Made by a program: the position numbers and the translations under genes
Part shown: positions 6,653-18,169 of the stretch, one piece after another
How the letters are laid out: each line of letters opens with the position of its first letter
Numbering within the stretch: the stretch's first letter is position 1
The notes under the pieces: generated by a model
What the model saw: the letters and a program-made list of their open reading frames with translations, nothing else
Told to the model about the DNA's origin: nothing
Databases searched by the model: none
Assembly (NCBI RefSeq): GCF_030766825.1
Contig: NZ_JASFDV010000004.1
Location: 62,001-126,000, forward strand
Direction: 5' to 3'
Source of the DNA: Nocardiopsis sp. CC223A
GTDB lineage: Bacteria > Actinomycetota > Actinomycetes > Streptosporangiales > Streptosporangiaceae
DNA: 64,000 nt

Positions 6653-7300
6653 TCAGGCGGCTTCGCTGTCCGCCATGAGGAACCCGCGCAGTTCCCGCGT
6701 GGTCGTCGCCACGTCGGTGTGCAGGATGCCGGTCATCCCGAGTTCCTCGGCCGTGCGGACGTTGTGCTCCAGGTCGTCGATGAACACACATTCCTCGGGC
6801 CGCAGCCCGATCCGCTGACAGGTGTGCAGGTAGATGCGCGGTTCCGGTTTGCGCATCCCCACCTCGCCCGAGATGACCACCTCGTCGAAGGTGGTGGCGA
6901 AGTGCTCGCGCGGGTAGCCGTTCCCCCACGAGTTCGACAGCAGCGCCGTACTCGCACCCGAGCTGCGGGCGTCGCGGAGCGCCTCGTACATGTCGTGGAC
7001 CGGGGCGAAGGAGGCGAACATGCGCTCGATGAGACCCTCGGCGACCACCGGCCCCCCATGGGTGGAGCGCAGCAGCGATGCCAGGTCGCGTTCGAAGCGC
7101 CCGGTGTCGATCTCCCCGCGTTCGAGCGCGTGCACGGGGTTGTCGTCGGCCAGGCTGCCGTCGAAGTACGGAGTCATGACCTCGTAGTAGTGCTCGACGT
7201 CGATCCGGTCGGCGGTCAGCCAGGCCCGGATCCCGTCCGGGAGCGGGGGTGTGAGCACGCCTCCCCAGTCGGAGATGACTCCGCGGCGGGTGCCGTCCAT
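6653..7300 (-). CDS. HAD-superfamily hydrolase (subfamily IA)
   Basis: 215 residues. Motif I is 'ISDWGGVLT' near the N-terminus, motif II lies around 'STALLSNSWG', the motif III Lys is in 'MRKPEPRIY', and motif IV is 'ECVFIDDLEHN'. The cap is the small helical type. The nucleophile Asp is present, but the usual acid/base Asp two residues later is replaced by Gly ('DWGG'), as in the epoxide-hydrolase-like HAD branch ('DFGGV'), so phosphatase activity is uncertain. The ATG at 7300 has ggagggg five bases upstream. Substrate unknown. Confidence 0.88.
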   Translation of the reverse strand: MDGTRRGVISDWGGVLTPPLPDGIRAWLTADRIDVEHYYEVMTPYFDGSLADDNPVHALERGEIDTGRFERDLASLLRSTHGGPVVAEGLIERMFASFAPVHDMYEALRDARSSGASTALLSNSWGNGYPREHFATTFDEVVISGEVGMRKPEPRIYLHTCQRIGLRPEECVFIDDLEHNVRTAEELGMTGILHTDVATTTRELRGFLMADSEAA

Positions 7301-7424
7301 CCGATCCCCTCCATCCGTGTCGTCGTATCACCCGACCTCGGATGCCCGGATCGGGCGGGCAACGGTTCTTCCCGTTCCCCGTCCGTTTCAATCCTTTTGC
7401 CCCATCGGTTCGGGACCGCGGACC

Positions 7425-9035
7425 CTAGTACGAGAGCCCCGCGCCGAACTCGGCCGTGTCCGGGATCGTCACCGGCAGGGTTCCGGTGGGCTCGACCTCG
7501 CCCGCGATGACCCGGGCGGCCGCCGCCAGGGACACGTCGACGGCGGAGTACACGGCGACGAACCCGTCGACGTCCGGGGAGGCGGCCAGCGGGTACGGCC
7601 CGCCCTGGGACACCGCGATGGTGGGCGCCGTGGAGCGGCCGACCGGGGCGGTGTTCGCCCCGACGATGACCGCGTCGGCGTCGCCGGTGACCACTTCGAG
7701 CCCCGCCTCGGTGAGCGCCTCGGCGAGCCGGTCGGCGTTGGTGCCCTCGACCCGCACCCGGGTGCCCGGGGCGAGCGGGAGGACTCCGTCGGTGTTGCGC
7801 AGCACCGTGGCGGAGGCGTCCGCCACGCGCTGGGCGGCCTCGGCGTGCGCCGGGTCGGTCACGGCGGCGTCGGCCGCGGCCGGGTCGACCGGGTCCGCCT
7901 CCAGGATGCCGCGCTTCTCCTTGAGGGAGAGGACGCGCAGCACGGATTCGTCGATGCGCTCCTCGGTGAGGCGCCCCTCCTCCAGGGCCGCCTTGATCGC
8001 GGCGACCGCGGCCGCCGGGTCCGGCGGCATCAGGAGCTGGTCCACACCCGCCTCCAGGGCCAGGACCGCGTTCTCCCCGTCGGAGTGGCGCTGGCGCACG
8101 CCCTCCATGTTGAGGGCGTCGGTGGTGACCACGCCGTCGTAGCCGAGCTCGTCGCGCAGGATGCCGCCGATGATCTCCGACGACAGGGTGGCGGGCTCGT
8201 CGGGGTCCAGCTGCGGCATGAGCACGTGGGCGGTCATGACCGCGTCCACGTCGGCCTCGACCGCGGCGCGGAACGGCGGCAGGTGTTCGGCCTCCCACCG
8301 GTCGCGCGGCAGGTCGATGACGGGCAGCCCCGTGTGGCTGTCCACGTCGGTGTCGCCGTGGCCCGGGAAGTGCTTGACGACCGGGACGATCCCCTGCTCG
8401 GCGTAGGCGTCGGCCTCGGCGATCGCCATCTCGGCGACCAGGTCGGGCTCGGAGCCGAACGAGCGGATGCCGATCACCGGGTTGTTCGGGTCGGTGTTGA
8501 CGTCGGCGTCGGGCGCGTAGTTGAGGTTGATCCCCAGGGCGGCCAGCTCGGCGGCGGTCGTCGTGGCGCGCAGCGCGGCGAGTCCGGGGTCGCGGGTGGC
8601 GCCGACGGCCATGGCGTCGGGGAAGCGGGTGCCGACCGGCAGCCGCACCACGAGCCCCTGTTCCTGGTCCACGCCGACGAACAGCGGGATGTCGGACAGT
8701 TCCTGGACCCCGTTGGAGAACTCGGCGATCCGGGCCGCGTCGGTCAGGTTGGCGTCGAAGTAGATGATGCCGCCGGGGCGGAACTCCTCGATTCCGGCGG
8801 CGTTGTCGGCGGCCGCGGTGCCCTGGGCGGTGAGCACCAGGAGCTGGCCGACCTTGGCGTCCAGGTCCATCTCCGCGAGCAGGCGCGGGGCCAGGACCGG
8901 CTCGAAGGGCGGCTCGGACGGGGACGGTTCCTCGCTCGGCGTGGTGTCCACCTCCTGGGGTGCCGTGGTGCAGGCCGAGAGGGCGATCAGGGCGATTCCC
9001 GCGCAGGCCAGGGCTCGGGTGACGGGACTTCTCAT
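7425..9035 (-). CDS. Secreted GH3 beta-N-acetylhexosaminidase lipoprotein
   Basis: 536 residues. An N-terminal lipoprotein signal has its lipobox at 'LSAC' (Cys22). The GH3 barrel follows, with the NagZ-type motif 'KHFPGHGDTDVDSH' (221-234), which carries the His/Asp acid-base pair of beta-N-acetylglucosaminidases, and the nucleophile Asp306 in 'TTDALNM'. A smaller C-terminal domain begins near residue 400. The enzyme probably releases GlcNAc from chitobiose or muropeptides at the cell surface. It sits downstream of GlcNAc-type PTS genes on the same strand, which supports a role in amino-sugar use. The ATG at 9035 has ggagatg upstream, next to an 8-bp hairpin (9049-9056 with 9068-9075). Confidence 0.93.
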   Translation of the reverse strand: MRSPVTRALACAGIALIALSACTTAPQEVDTTPSEEPSPSEPPFEPVLAPRLLAEMDLDAKVGQLLVLTAQGTAAADNAAGIEEFRPGGIIYFDANLTDAARIAEFSNGVQELSDIPLFVGVDQEQGLVVRLPVGTRFPDAMAVGATRDPGLAALRATTTAAELAALGINLNYAPDADVNTDPNNPVIGIRSFGSEPDLVAEMAIAEADAYAEQGIVPVVKHFPGHGDTDVDSHTGLPVIDLPRDRWEAEHLPPFRAAVEADVDAVMTAHVLMPQLDPDEPATLSSEIIGGILRDELGYDGVVTTDALNMEGVRQRHSDGENAVLALEAGVDQLLMPPDPAAAVAAIKAALEEGRLTEERIDESVLRVLSLKEKRGILEADPVDPAAADAAVTDPAHAEAAQRVADASATVLRNTDGVLPLAPGTRVRVEGTNADRLAEALTEAGLEVVTGDADAVIVGANTAPVGRSTAPTIAVSQGGPYPLAASPDVDGFVAVYSAVDVSLAAAARVIAGEVEPTGTLPVTIPDTAEFGAGLSY

Positions 9036-9144
9036 GGTGGTGCTTCATCTCCGGCGGATCGCTGGTTCGCCGGAGACTACCCGCTCCTCAGGACTCCGTG
9101 GGACGACCCGGCCGGTACACGGTACCGCGCACCGGCCGTGTCGT

Positions 9145-9633
9145 TCAGGCCCAGGTGAAGAGCGGTTCCCCGGCGTTCACACCGCCGTCGGCGATGGCGT
9201 CCAGCGCGCCGGGCGCGGCGTCCAGGGCGACGACCGGGACCACGGCGGGCAGCCCGCGCGCGGCCACCGACCCCGGGGACCAGCGCACGACGGGCGTGCC
9301 CGCCGCCACCTCGGCACCCTCCTCGACCAGGAGCGTGAACCCCTCGCCCTTGAGTTTGACCGTGTCGATGCCCAGGTGGACGAGCACACCCCGGCGCTGG
9401 TCGGGCGCCATCACCACGAAGGCGTGCGGGTGCAGTTTGACGAGGGTGCCGTCGATGGGGGCGATGGCCTCCTGGGTGCCCTCTTGCCCGCCCTCCTGGC
9501 CCGGTTCGGGGTGGACGGCGACACCGGGTCCCACCATCCCCTGGGAGAACACCGGGTCGGGCACCGTCTCCAGGGAGAGGGCGGTTCCGCGGACGGGGGA
9601 CAACACGCTCAGGAATCCGTTGACGTCTGGCAT
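9145..9633 (-). CDS. crr: PTS glucose-family EIIA component
   Basis: 162 residues of the Crr type. The phosphorylation-site region reads 'KLHPHAFVV' (His70) and 'VLVHLGIDTVKLKGEGF' (His86), the two active-site histidines of EIIA-Glc. A Gly/Gln/Glu-rich insert (residues 45-54) before 'AIAPIDGTL' is unusual. It takes phosphate from HPr and passes it to EIIB. The ATG at 9633 has gggaagagag upstream, chosen over upstream in-frame codons that add a poor N-terminus. Next to EIIB in the same direction and close to the matching IIC gene. Confidence 0.93.
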   Translation of the reverse strand: MPDVNGFLSVLSPVRGTALSLETVPDPVFSQGMVGPGVAVHPEPGQEGGQEGTQEAIAPIDGTLVKLHPHAFVVMAPDQRRGVLVHLGIDTVKLKGEGFTLLVEEGAEVAAGTPVVRWSPGSVAARGLPAVVPVVALDAAPGALDAIADGGVNAGEPLFTWA

Positions 9634-9737
9634 GGGAGCTCTCTTCCCTGTTGGGGGGACTTCATCCGGACCGACGGAGAACGGGTCTGCGTCCCATCCG
9701 TTACCGGGCGCGGTGTCCGCCGCCGCGACCGCCCGCG

Positions 9738-9977
9738 CTATCCGTCGATGATGTCCCGGATGTCGTCGGTGAGGGAGTCGGCCTCGGGGCCGACGACCAC
9801 CTGGACGACGTTGCCGGAGATCAGGACGCCGTGCGCCCCGGTGTTCTTCAGGGCCTGCTCGTCCACCAGCGACGAGTCGGTGACCTCGGTGCGCAGGCGG
9901 GTGATGCACGCCTCGATGTCCTCGATGTTGTCCGCGCCGCCCAGACCCGCGACGATCGCCGCTGCCTTGTCCGCCAT
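9738..9977 (-). CDS. PTS EIIB component (GlcNAc/glucose family)
   Basis: 79 residues, a free-standing EIIB domain with the phosphocysteine Cys24 in 'IEACITRLRTEV' and the end 'GNVVQVVVGPEADSLTDDI'. It receives phosphate from EIIA and passes it to the sugar carried by EIIC. Streptomycetes also keep the GlcNAc EIIB as a separate gene (nagF). The ATG at 9977 has ggagga upstream; codons further left in frame are not used. It lies between the EIIA and SIS genes on the same strand. Confidence 0.93.
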   Translation of the reverse strand: MADKAAAIVAGLGGADNIEDIEACITRLRTEVTDSSLVDEQALKNTGAHGVLISGNVVQVVVGPEADSLTDDIRDIIDG

Positions 9978-10080
9978 GTGTCGTCCTCCGTGCTGTGCCG
10001 TGGGAACCGCTACGTCCCCGTGGGGGGAGCTTAGGGCCGCGGAACCCGGGGCGCCAGACAACCGCGTCCCGGGGCGTGGC

Positions 10081-11124
10081 TCAGGCCGTCTGGGTGACCT
10101 TGTTGAGGCCCCGGGGGACGTCCGGGTTGTATCCCAGGCGCCGGGCCAGCCGCTCGGTGAGGAGCTGGGCCGGGACGATGAGGTTCATCGGGGAGACCCA
10201 CTCGGGCACGTCCGGGACGGGGACGGACAGGTCGCTGGCCTCGGCCAGGGCGGCCCCGCCGCCGAAACCGAACACCGGGGCGCCGGCGGAGCGGGCCCGC
10301 TCCGCCAGGGCGACCGTGCCCGCGAGGGTGGGGCCGCCGGGGGCGGCCACCAGCAGGGCCGGGGTGCGCGGGTCGACGACGGCGATCGGGCCGTGCAGCA
10401 GGTCGGCGTAGGACAGGCCCATGGCGTGCAGGTAGCAGGCCTCCTTCAGCTTGAGGGCGGCTTCCAGGGCGGTGGAGAAGGCCATGCCCCGTCCGGAGAT
10501 CACCGCCCCCTGCACGGCGACCATGCGCTCGACGATCTCCTCCAGGGAGTCGGTGGGCGCGGCGAGGGTCTCCTCGATGGCGTCGGGCACCCGGTCCAGG
10601 TCCGCCGGGTCCAGGTCGGCACCCAGGCCCAGGGCCAGTACCGCGAGGGCGGCCAGCTGGGTGTTGTAGGTCTTGGTGGCGGGCACCGCGAGCTCGTTCC
10701 CGGCCCGCGTGACCAGGGCGACGTCGGCCTCGGCGGCGAGCGGGGAGTCGGCTCCGTTGGTGACGCCGACGGTGCGGGCCCCGCAGTCGGCGGCCCAGCG
10801 CATGGTCTCGACGATCTCCTCGGTCTTGCCGGACTGGGAGATGGCCACGGCCAGGACGTCGGACAGGTCGATCTTGGCACCGTAGGCGGTGGCGATCGAG
10901 GGCGAGCCCAGGGTGGCCAGTCGGCCGGCGTGCGCCTGGAGCAGGTAGCTCCCGTACACCGCGGCGTTGTCGGAGGAACCGCGGGCGATGAAGAGCACGT
11001 GTTTGGTGGAGCGTCCCAGGGCCGCGATCTCCGAACGGAGCGGGAGCAGCTCCGCGAAGGTGCGGCGCAGCGCCTCGGGCTGCTCGGCGATCTCGGAGCG
11101 CATCACGCTCGTCGTGGTGGTCAT
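10081..11124 (-). CDS. SIS-domain sugar-phosphate enzyme, probable GlcN-6-P deaminase (NagB-II type)
   Basis: 347 residues with two SIS domains (about 45-180 and 215-345) and no glutaminase domain. Motifs 'FIARGSSDNAA', 'ISQSGKTEEIVE' and 'TKTYNTQLAAL' match the isomerase half of GlmS. Stand-alone proteins of this kind in GlcNAc operons (NagB-II/GlmD) convert glucosamine-6-phosphate to fructose-6-phosphate and ammonia. The location beside PTS GlcNAc genes and a DasR-like regulator makes that the best guess; AgaS-like activity is the alternative. No classical nagB or nagA is in view. The ATG at 11124 has aggggaagg upstream. Confidence 0.85.
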   Translation of the reverse strand: MTTTTSVMRSEIAEQPEALRRTFAELLPLRSEIAALGRSTKHVLFIARGSSDNAAVYGSYLLQAHAGRLATLGSPSIATAYGAKIDLSDVLAVAISQSGKTEEIVETMRWAADCGARTVGVTNGADSPLAAEADVALVTRAGNELAVPATKTYNTQLAALAVLALGLGADLDPADLDRVPDAIEETLAAPTDSLEEIVERMVAVQGAVISGRGMAFSTALEAALKLKEACYLHAMGLSYADLLHGPIAVVDPRTPALLVAAPGGPTLAGTVALAERARSAGAPVFGFGGGAALAEASDLSVPVPDVPEWVSPMNLIVPAQLLTERLARRLGYNPDVPRGLNKVTQTA

Positions 11125-11198
11125 GAGGGCCTTCCCCTGCTCGTGCCGGGTGCCCGGCACTCCCGTGAAGTGGTGCGAACCGCCTGCCGTTGGGTGGA

Positions 11199-11241
11199 TT
11201 GACACTCGGGCAGAGCTATGGTCTAGTCCGGACTATACCAG
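11199..11241. promoter_or_regulatory. Palindromic GntR/DasR-type operator in the divergent promoter
   Basis: tggtctagtcc (11219-11229) faces ggactatacca (11230-11240), an 11-bp inverted repeat with one mismatch. Its arms resemble the tggtctag core of DasR sites (dre). A -35-like ttgaca lies at 11199-11204, and the palindrome covers the expected -10 (tctagt or tatacc). The site lies between the leftward SIS gene and the rightward GntR gene, where an autoregulating DasR-type protein would bind. Operator call from the palindrome is good; exact promoter positions are inferred. Confidence 0.75.
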
Positions 11242-11391
11242 TGGCTCCGGGATTGTCCTGATACTCGGGGTACAAGAGGATGTACCCGCGCTCACGGGGC
11301 CACTGCGTCACAGGAGACCGACCACGAGCGAACCCGGAGCGCACCGCACCACCCAGACCGACTCCACCGACCGAGAAGGCCACCCGCACCC

Positions 11392-12129
11392 ATGGCGATC
11401 GATCCCGGCAACCCGCTGCCGAAGTACGTCCAACTCCGCGACCTGATCCTGGACTGGATCACCGAGGCCGGACTGGGCGTGGACGACATGATCCCCTCCG
11501 AGCGGGAGTTGAGCGCCTCCTACGGTCTTTCCCGCATGACCGTCCGCCAGACCATCGACCTGATGGTCTCGGAGGGACGGCTCTACCGGGTCCCCGGCAA
11601 GGGGACCTTCATCGCCCGCCCCAAGATCGAGATGTCCCTGGTCCTGGCCTCCTTCAGCGAGGACATGCGCGCCCGCGGGTACGAGCCCGGGGCGCGCGAG
11701 CTCATCCGCCAGGTCATCCCGGCCAGCGGGCACACCGCCCGCATGCTCGACATCGAGCCGGGCACCCTGGTCCACCACATCGAGCGGATGCGCACCGCCG
11801 ACGACGAACCCATGGCCGTGGAGCGCTCCAACATCCCCGCGGCCATGGCCCCCGGGCTCGAAGCCTTCGACCTCGCCGAACGCTCGCTGTACGAGGTCCT
11901 GGAGAACGAGTACGACATCCTGTTGGATTCCGGGGAACAGACCATCGAGGCCGGGATCTGCGACTCGGCCGACTCCCGCCTCCTGGGTCTGCCGGCTGGA
12001 AGCCCGGTGCTGGTGATGCAGCGCCGCAGCTTCTCCAAGGGACAGTGCGTGGAACTGGCACTGTCCACCTACCGCGCCGACCGGTACCAGCTGCACTCGC
12101 GGCTGGACCCGCGCCGACACGGCGACTGA
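11392..12129 (+). CDS. dasR: GntR/HutC-family regulator, DasR-like
   Basis: 245 residues. Winged helix-turn-helix at residues 8-75 ('PLPKYVQLRDLILDWI', 'IPSERELSASYGLSRMTVRQTIDLMV', 'VPGKGTFIARPK'), then a UTRA ligand domain ending 'YRADRYQLHSRLDP'. DasR in Streptomyces represses GlcNAc uptake and chitinase genes and is released by glucosamine-6-phosphate. Here it lies between genes for GlcNAc PTS proteins, and a matching palindrome lies 150 bases upstream. The orthology is inferred from sequence resemblance and context; another HutC-type amino-sugar regulator such as NagR is possible. Confidence 0.85.
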   Translation: MAIDPGNPLPKYVQLRDLILDWITEAGLGVDDMIPSERELSASYGLSRMTVRQTIDLMVSEGRLYRVPGKGTFIARPKIEMSLVLASFSEDMRARGYEPGARELIRQVIPASGHTARMLDIEPGTLVHHIERMRTADDEPMAVERSNIPAAMAPGLEAFDLAERSLYEVLENEYDILLDSGEQTIEAGICDSADSRLLGLPAGSPVLVMQRRSFSKGQCVELALSTYRADRYQLHSRLDPRRHGD

Positions 12130-12178
12130 TTCTCACCCCCCGCGCCCACCCGGCGCAGGTCCGAGGGAAGGACCCCCC

Positions 12179-13576
12179 TTGAGTTCGGACAACACACCGG
12201 CCACGAAGGCCGCGGCAGGAACGCCCAAGCGCGCCTCCTCCACCCTGGCCGTGCTACAGCGCCTCGGGCGCAGCATGATGATGCCCATCGCGGTCCTGCC
12301 CGCGGCCGCCATCCTCCTCCGCCTGGGTCAGAACGACCTGCTCGGCTCCGACGGCCTGGCCGGGCTGAACGGCATGGGGTGGATGCAGGGTGTCGCGGAC
12401 GTGGTCGGCACCGCGGGCGACTCACTGTTCCAGGCGATGCCGCTGCTGTTCGCGGTCGGTGTCGCCATCGGCTTCGCCAAGCGGTCCGACGGTTCCACCG
12501 CCCTGGCCGCGCTGGTCGGCTACCTGGTGTTCGACCGTGTGTCGAAGCTGCTCTTCTTCGACCTGGGCGGTGAGGTCGGCGCCCGGGTCACCCTGGACGC
12601 GGGCGGCGAGATGATCGTCAACTGGGGTGCGAAGAACCCGAGCGACGTGCTCGGCGGCATCGTCATCGGCCTCCTCTCGGCGCTGCTGTGGCAGCGCTAC
12701 CACCGGATCAAGCTCCCGACCTGGCTGGGCTTCTTCGGCGGGCGCCGCTTCGTGCCCATCCTCATGGCGGGCGTGGGCCTGCTGGTGGCCGTGGCGTTCG
12801 GTCTGGTCTGGCCTGTGGTCGGCTCCCTGATCAACTCCCTCGGTGAGTGGATCATCGGGCTGGGCGCGGTCGGCGCCGGCATCTACGGCATGATCAACCG
12901 CCTGCTGCTGCCGCTGGGCCTGCACCACATCGTCAACTCGGTGGTGTGGTTCGTGTTCGGCTCGTACACCGACCCGGAGACGGGCGACGTGTACCTGGGC
13001 GAGATCAACCGCTACCTGGCCGGGGACCCGACGGCGGGCGGCTTCCTCTCGGGCTTCTTCCCGGTGCTCATGTTCGGCCTGCCCGGTGCGGCGCTGGCGA
13101 TCTGGCGCTGCGCCCACCCCTCGCAGCGCGCCAACATCGGCGGTCTCATGGTCGCCGCGGCGCTGACGGCCTTCGTCACCGGTATCACCGAGCCGATCGA
13201 GTTCGCGTTCATCTTCATCGCCCCGGTCCTGTTCGGTGTGCACATCGTGCTGACCGGCATCTCGATGGCGGTGCTCAACGCCCTGGACACCCAGTTGGGC
13301 TTCGGGTTCTCGGCGGGCCTGATCGACCTGTTGCTCAACGCCACGAAGTCCAATACCGAGGGCCTGTGGATCATCCTCGCGATGGGCGTGGCGTACTTCT
13401 TCCTCTACTATTTCATCTTCATGTTCCTCATCAAGCGGATGAACCTGCCCACCCCGGGCCGGGAACCGGCGGAGGGCGCCGAGTCGGCCAAGGCCGACGT
13501 CGGAGCCCCGGAGGCCGGTGGAACCCCGGACGAGGGCGGGGAGCAGGACGGGGGCCGGGGCGACCGCACCGGCTGA
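12179..13576 (+). CDS. PTS EIIC permease, GlcNAc-specific type
   Basis: 465 residues with about ten transmembrane segments. Family motifs include 'LQRLGRSMMMPIAVLPAAAILLRLG' at the start, 'LLPLGLHHIVNSVVWF' and 'GITEPIEFAFIFIAPVLF', the GITEP loop of glucose-family IIC proteins. It lacks a fused IIB domain, as in streptomycete NagE2, which fits the separate IIB gene nearby. The C-terminal 40 residues are charged and disordered. Start is TTG at 12179 with gaaggac upstream; the next Met codons lie inside the first helix. It follows the DasR-like gene by 49 bases. Confidence 0.92.
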   Translation: MSSDNTPATKAAAGTPKRASSTLAVLQRLGRSMMMPIAVLPAAAILLRLGQNDLLGSDGLAGLNGMGWMQGVADVVGTAGDSLFQAMPLLFAVGVAIGFAKRSDGSTALAALVGYLVFDRVSKLLFFDLGGEVGARVTLDAGGEMIVNWGAKNPSDVLGGIVIGLLSALLWQRYHRIKLPTWLGFFGGRRFVPILMAGVGLLVAVAFGLVWPVVGSLINSLGEWIIGLGAVGAGIYGMINRLLLPLGLHHIVNSVVWFVFGSYTDPETGDVYLGEINRYLAGDPTAGGFLSGFFPVLMFGLPGAALAIWRCAHPSQRANIGGLMVAAALTAFVTGITEPIEFAFIFIAPVLFGVHIVLTGISMAVLNALDTQLGFGFSAGLIDLLLNATKSNTEGLWIILAMGVAYFFLYYFIFMFLIKRMNLPTPGREPAEGAESAKADVGAPEAGGTPDEGGEQDGGRGDRTG

Positions 13577-13595
13577 CCCGCCCGCGGCGGAGTCC

Positions 13596-13635
13596 GGCGG
13601 TGAGGAAATCGGCGCAGCGGGGTCTCCTCACCGCC
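13596..13635. terminator. Hairpin terminator after the PTS IIC gene
   Basis: Perfect 11-bp stem ggcggtgagga (13596-13606) against its complement (13625-13635), 20 bases past the IIC stop and ahead of the next gene's ribosome site. Confidence 0.7.
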
Positions 13636-13682
13636 GTCCGCTCCGAATGGAGGGGGAACGAACCCTCTGGAAAGGCGGAGCG

Positions 13683-14279
13683 ATGAACACGCGGACTCCG
13701 AAGGCGGCCCTGTGGCGCCGGCCCCTGGTGGTGTGGCCGGTGGCCGGCCTCGTCCTGGTCCTGGTCGCGGCCGGGTTGTGGGCCTTCCAGCCCTGGCGGC
13801 TGTTCACCACGCGCACGGTCGAGGAGCCGCCGCCGGTCGCGGTCACGGCGCCGAGCGACCCCGGCGACGGGGGTCCGGAGGCCGAGGGCGGTGACGGCGC
13901 GGCGGCCGACGCCGAGGAGCCGGGAACGGAGCCCGAGCCGGTGGTCCTGGCGGAGGGCGAGTTCGTGAGCCAGGAGCACGACACCTCCGGCACGGTCACC
14001 GTCCTGGAGCTGCCCGACGGGTCGCGCCACGTCCGCCTGGAGGACCTGGCCACGAGCGACGGCCCCGACCTGCACGTCTGGATCACGGACCAGGAGGCGG
14101 GCGGCGACTGGTTCAAGTACCGCGACGGCCGGTACGTCGCCCTGGGCGAGCTGAGGGGCACCCACGGGTCGGCCAACTACGAGATTCCGGCCGACGCCGA
14201 CATCTCCGGCATGACGAGCGTGGTCATCTGGTGCGACCGCTTCTCGGTCGCCTTCGGATCGGCCCCGGTCGGGCTGTAG
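13683..14279 (+). CDS. Membrane-anchored DM13-domain protein
   Basis: 198 residues: a transmembrane anchor at about 16-36, a Pro/Glu/Gly-rich linker (45-90) and an extracellular DM13 domain (about 95-198) with 'EFVSQEHDTSGTVTVLELPDGSRHVRLEDL', 'GPDLHVWIT' and 'VVIWCDRFSVAFGSAPV'. The Cys in 'IWCDRFSVAFG' is conserved in DM13 and is proposed to take part in electron transfer or a haem-like centre, though biochemical evidence is thin. The ATG at 13683 has ggaaaggcggag upstream. It stands alone between PTS IIC and the convergent secA gene. Confidence 0.9.
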   Translation: MNTRTPKAALWRRPLVVWPVAGLVLVLVAAGLWAFQPWRLFTTRTVEEPPPVAVTAPSDPGDGGPEAEGGDGAAADAEEPGTEPEPVVLAEGEFVSQEHDTSGTVTVLELPDGSRHVRLEDLATSDGPDLHVWITDQEAGGDWFKYRDGRYVALGELRGTHGSANYEIPADADISGMTSVVIWCDRFSVAFGSAPVGL

Positions 14280-14340
14280 GCACGGTCCGCTTCCCGCGGT
14301 CCGCTGCCCGCGGGCCCCGCGCGTCGGTGTCCCGGGAACG

Positions 14341-14594
14341 GAAGGCGCCCCCTTTCCGGACCGGATCGAGGACCGCCCGGCCGGGAGCAGTGACCCCGGC
14401 CCCGCCCCGGCCGAGACGACGCGGCCGCCCGCGAGGGACCCCGGCCTCCCACGGAAGCGGACCACCCGAAGGCGCCCCCTTTCCGGACCGGACCGAGGAC
14501 CGCCCGGCCGGGAGCAGTGACCCCGGCCCCGCCCCGGCCGAGACGACGCGGCCGCCCGCGAGGGACCCCGGCCTCCCACGGAAGCGGACCACCG
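14341..14594. repeat. 127-bp tandem repeat, two nearly identical copies
   Basis: Copy 1 spans 14341-14467 and copy 2 begins at 14468, with the same 127-base sequence; I see one internal difference (ggatcgag against ggaccgag) and a change at the last bases. Each unit starts gaaggcgccccctttccgg and ends ggaagcggaccacc. It lies in the 397-base gap between the DM13 and secA genes, along with the secA terminator; I see no gene in that gap. Confidence 0.9.
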
Positions 14595-14622
14595 GGCGAA
14601 CGGTCCCGAACCCCGGAATGCG

Positions 14623-14658
14623 TGTGGGCGCGGTCCCCCTCAGGGGAGCGCGCCCACA
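14623..14658 (-). terminator. secA hairpin terminator
   Basis: tgtgggcgcg (14623-14632) pairs with cgcgcccaca (14649-14658), and the inside pairs further (tcccc with gggga), giving about 15 bp with one mismatch. It lies 19 bases past the secA stop. Confidence 0.75.
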
Positions 14659-14676
14659 GGCGTGTTCCGGCGGCGG

Positions 14677-17520
<2,844 letters not shown>

Positions 17521-17794
17521 TTCCTATGCGCTCCTCGCAGATCGCGGTTGGCTCCACGGCACGCGTGGAGATCAGATCTAGGCCCGCTGACCGCTGTCCC
17601 GTGGCCGCGGAGGGCGGCGGGGGTCCCTGGGCCCTCGGGCCTACATCCTAGAGGACGTGCACCCTGTACCCGGTCCGCTCGACGGCGGGCGCGGACGGGA
17701 GGCCCTTTCCCCCAGGTGAACGATCGAAACCACGGAGAATGTTCCCCTGCGCACGTACAGGTCCTCCAGGGTCGTCCTGCGGCCGTGCGCGATG

Positions 17795-18002
17795 GTGTCT
17801 CCCGCCGAATGGTGTGACTCTTCCGGCTCTGTTCCGACGGATACGCGTCGGCGGCGCAGGCCGGACCGGTGCGCCGTCGCCTTCGGTGACGCCTCCACCC
17901 GGGGCACCGTGCCGACAGGGCGCGATGGCCGTCCAACACCGGCGGATCGCGATGACCCGCAAGGACGCACCCGCGCGGAAGTCACACCGCTTCAGGGGAC
18001 AT
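17795..18002. repeat. Possible long element with terminal inverted repeats
   Basis: The left end reads gtgtctcccgccgaatggtg followed by tgactc. The right end, at 17978-18002, read on the other strand is atgtcccctgaagcggtgtg followed by acttc. They share tgtc.cc, gaa and ggtgtgact in matching order. The ends resemble those of the 117-bp family nearby (gtgtccc...ggtgtg). The middle does not match, so this is a tentative fourth member. Confidence 0.4.
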
Positions 18003-18169
18003 GCCCCCGGGCGCACGCGGCGCCGGGGATTCTCACCCTTTTCCAACCGTTGCGGGCGGGCGGCGCCGCGGTCGCGTCCGGCGGGCGCCCGTTCGGCGCC
18101 CGCACGGCCGGACGGACACGGCCCGGAGACGAGGGGGCGGCCGCGGCCCGGGGCCGACGGGTACGGATC

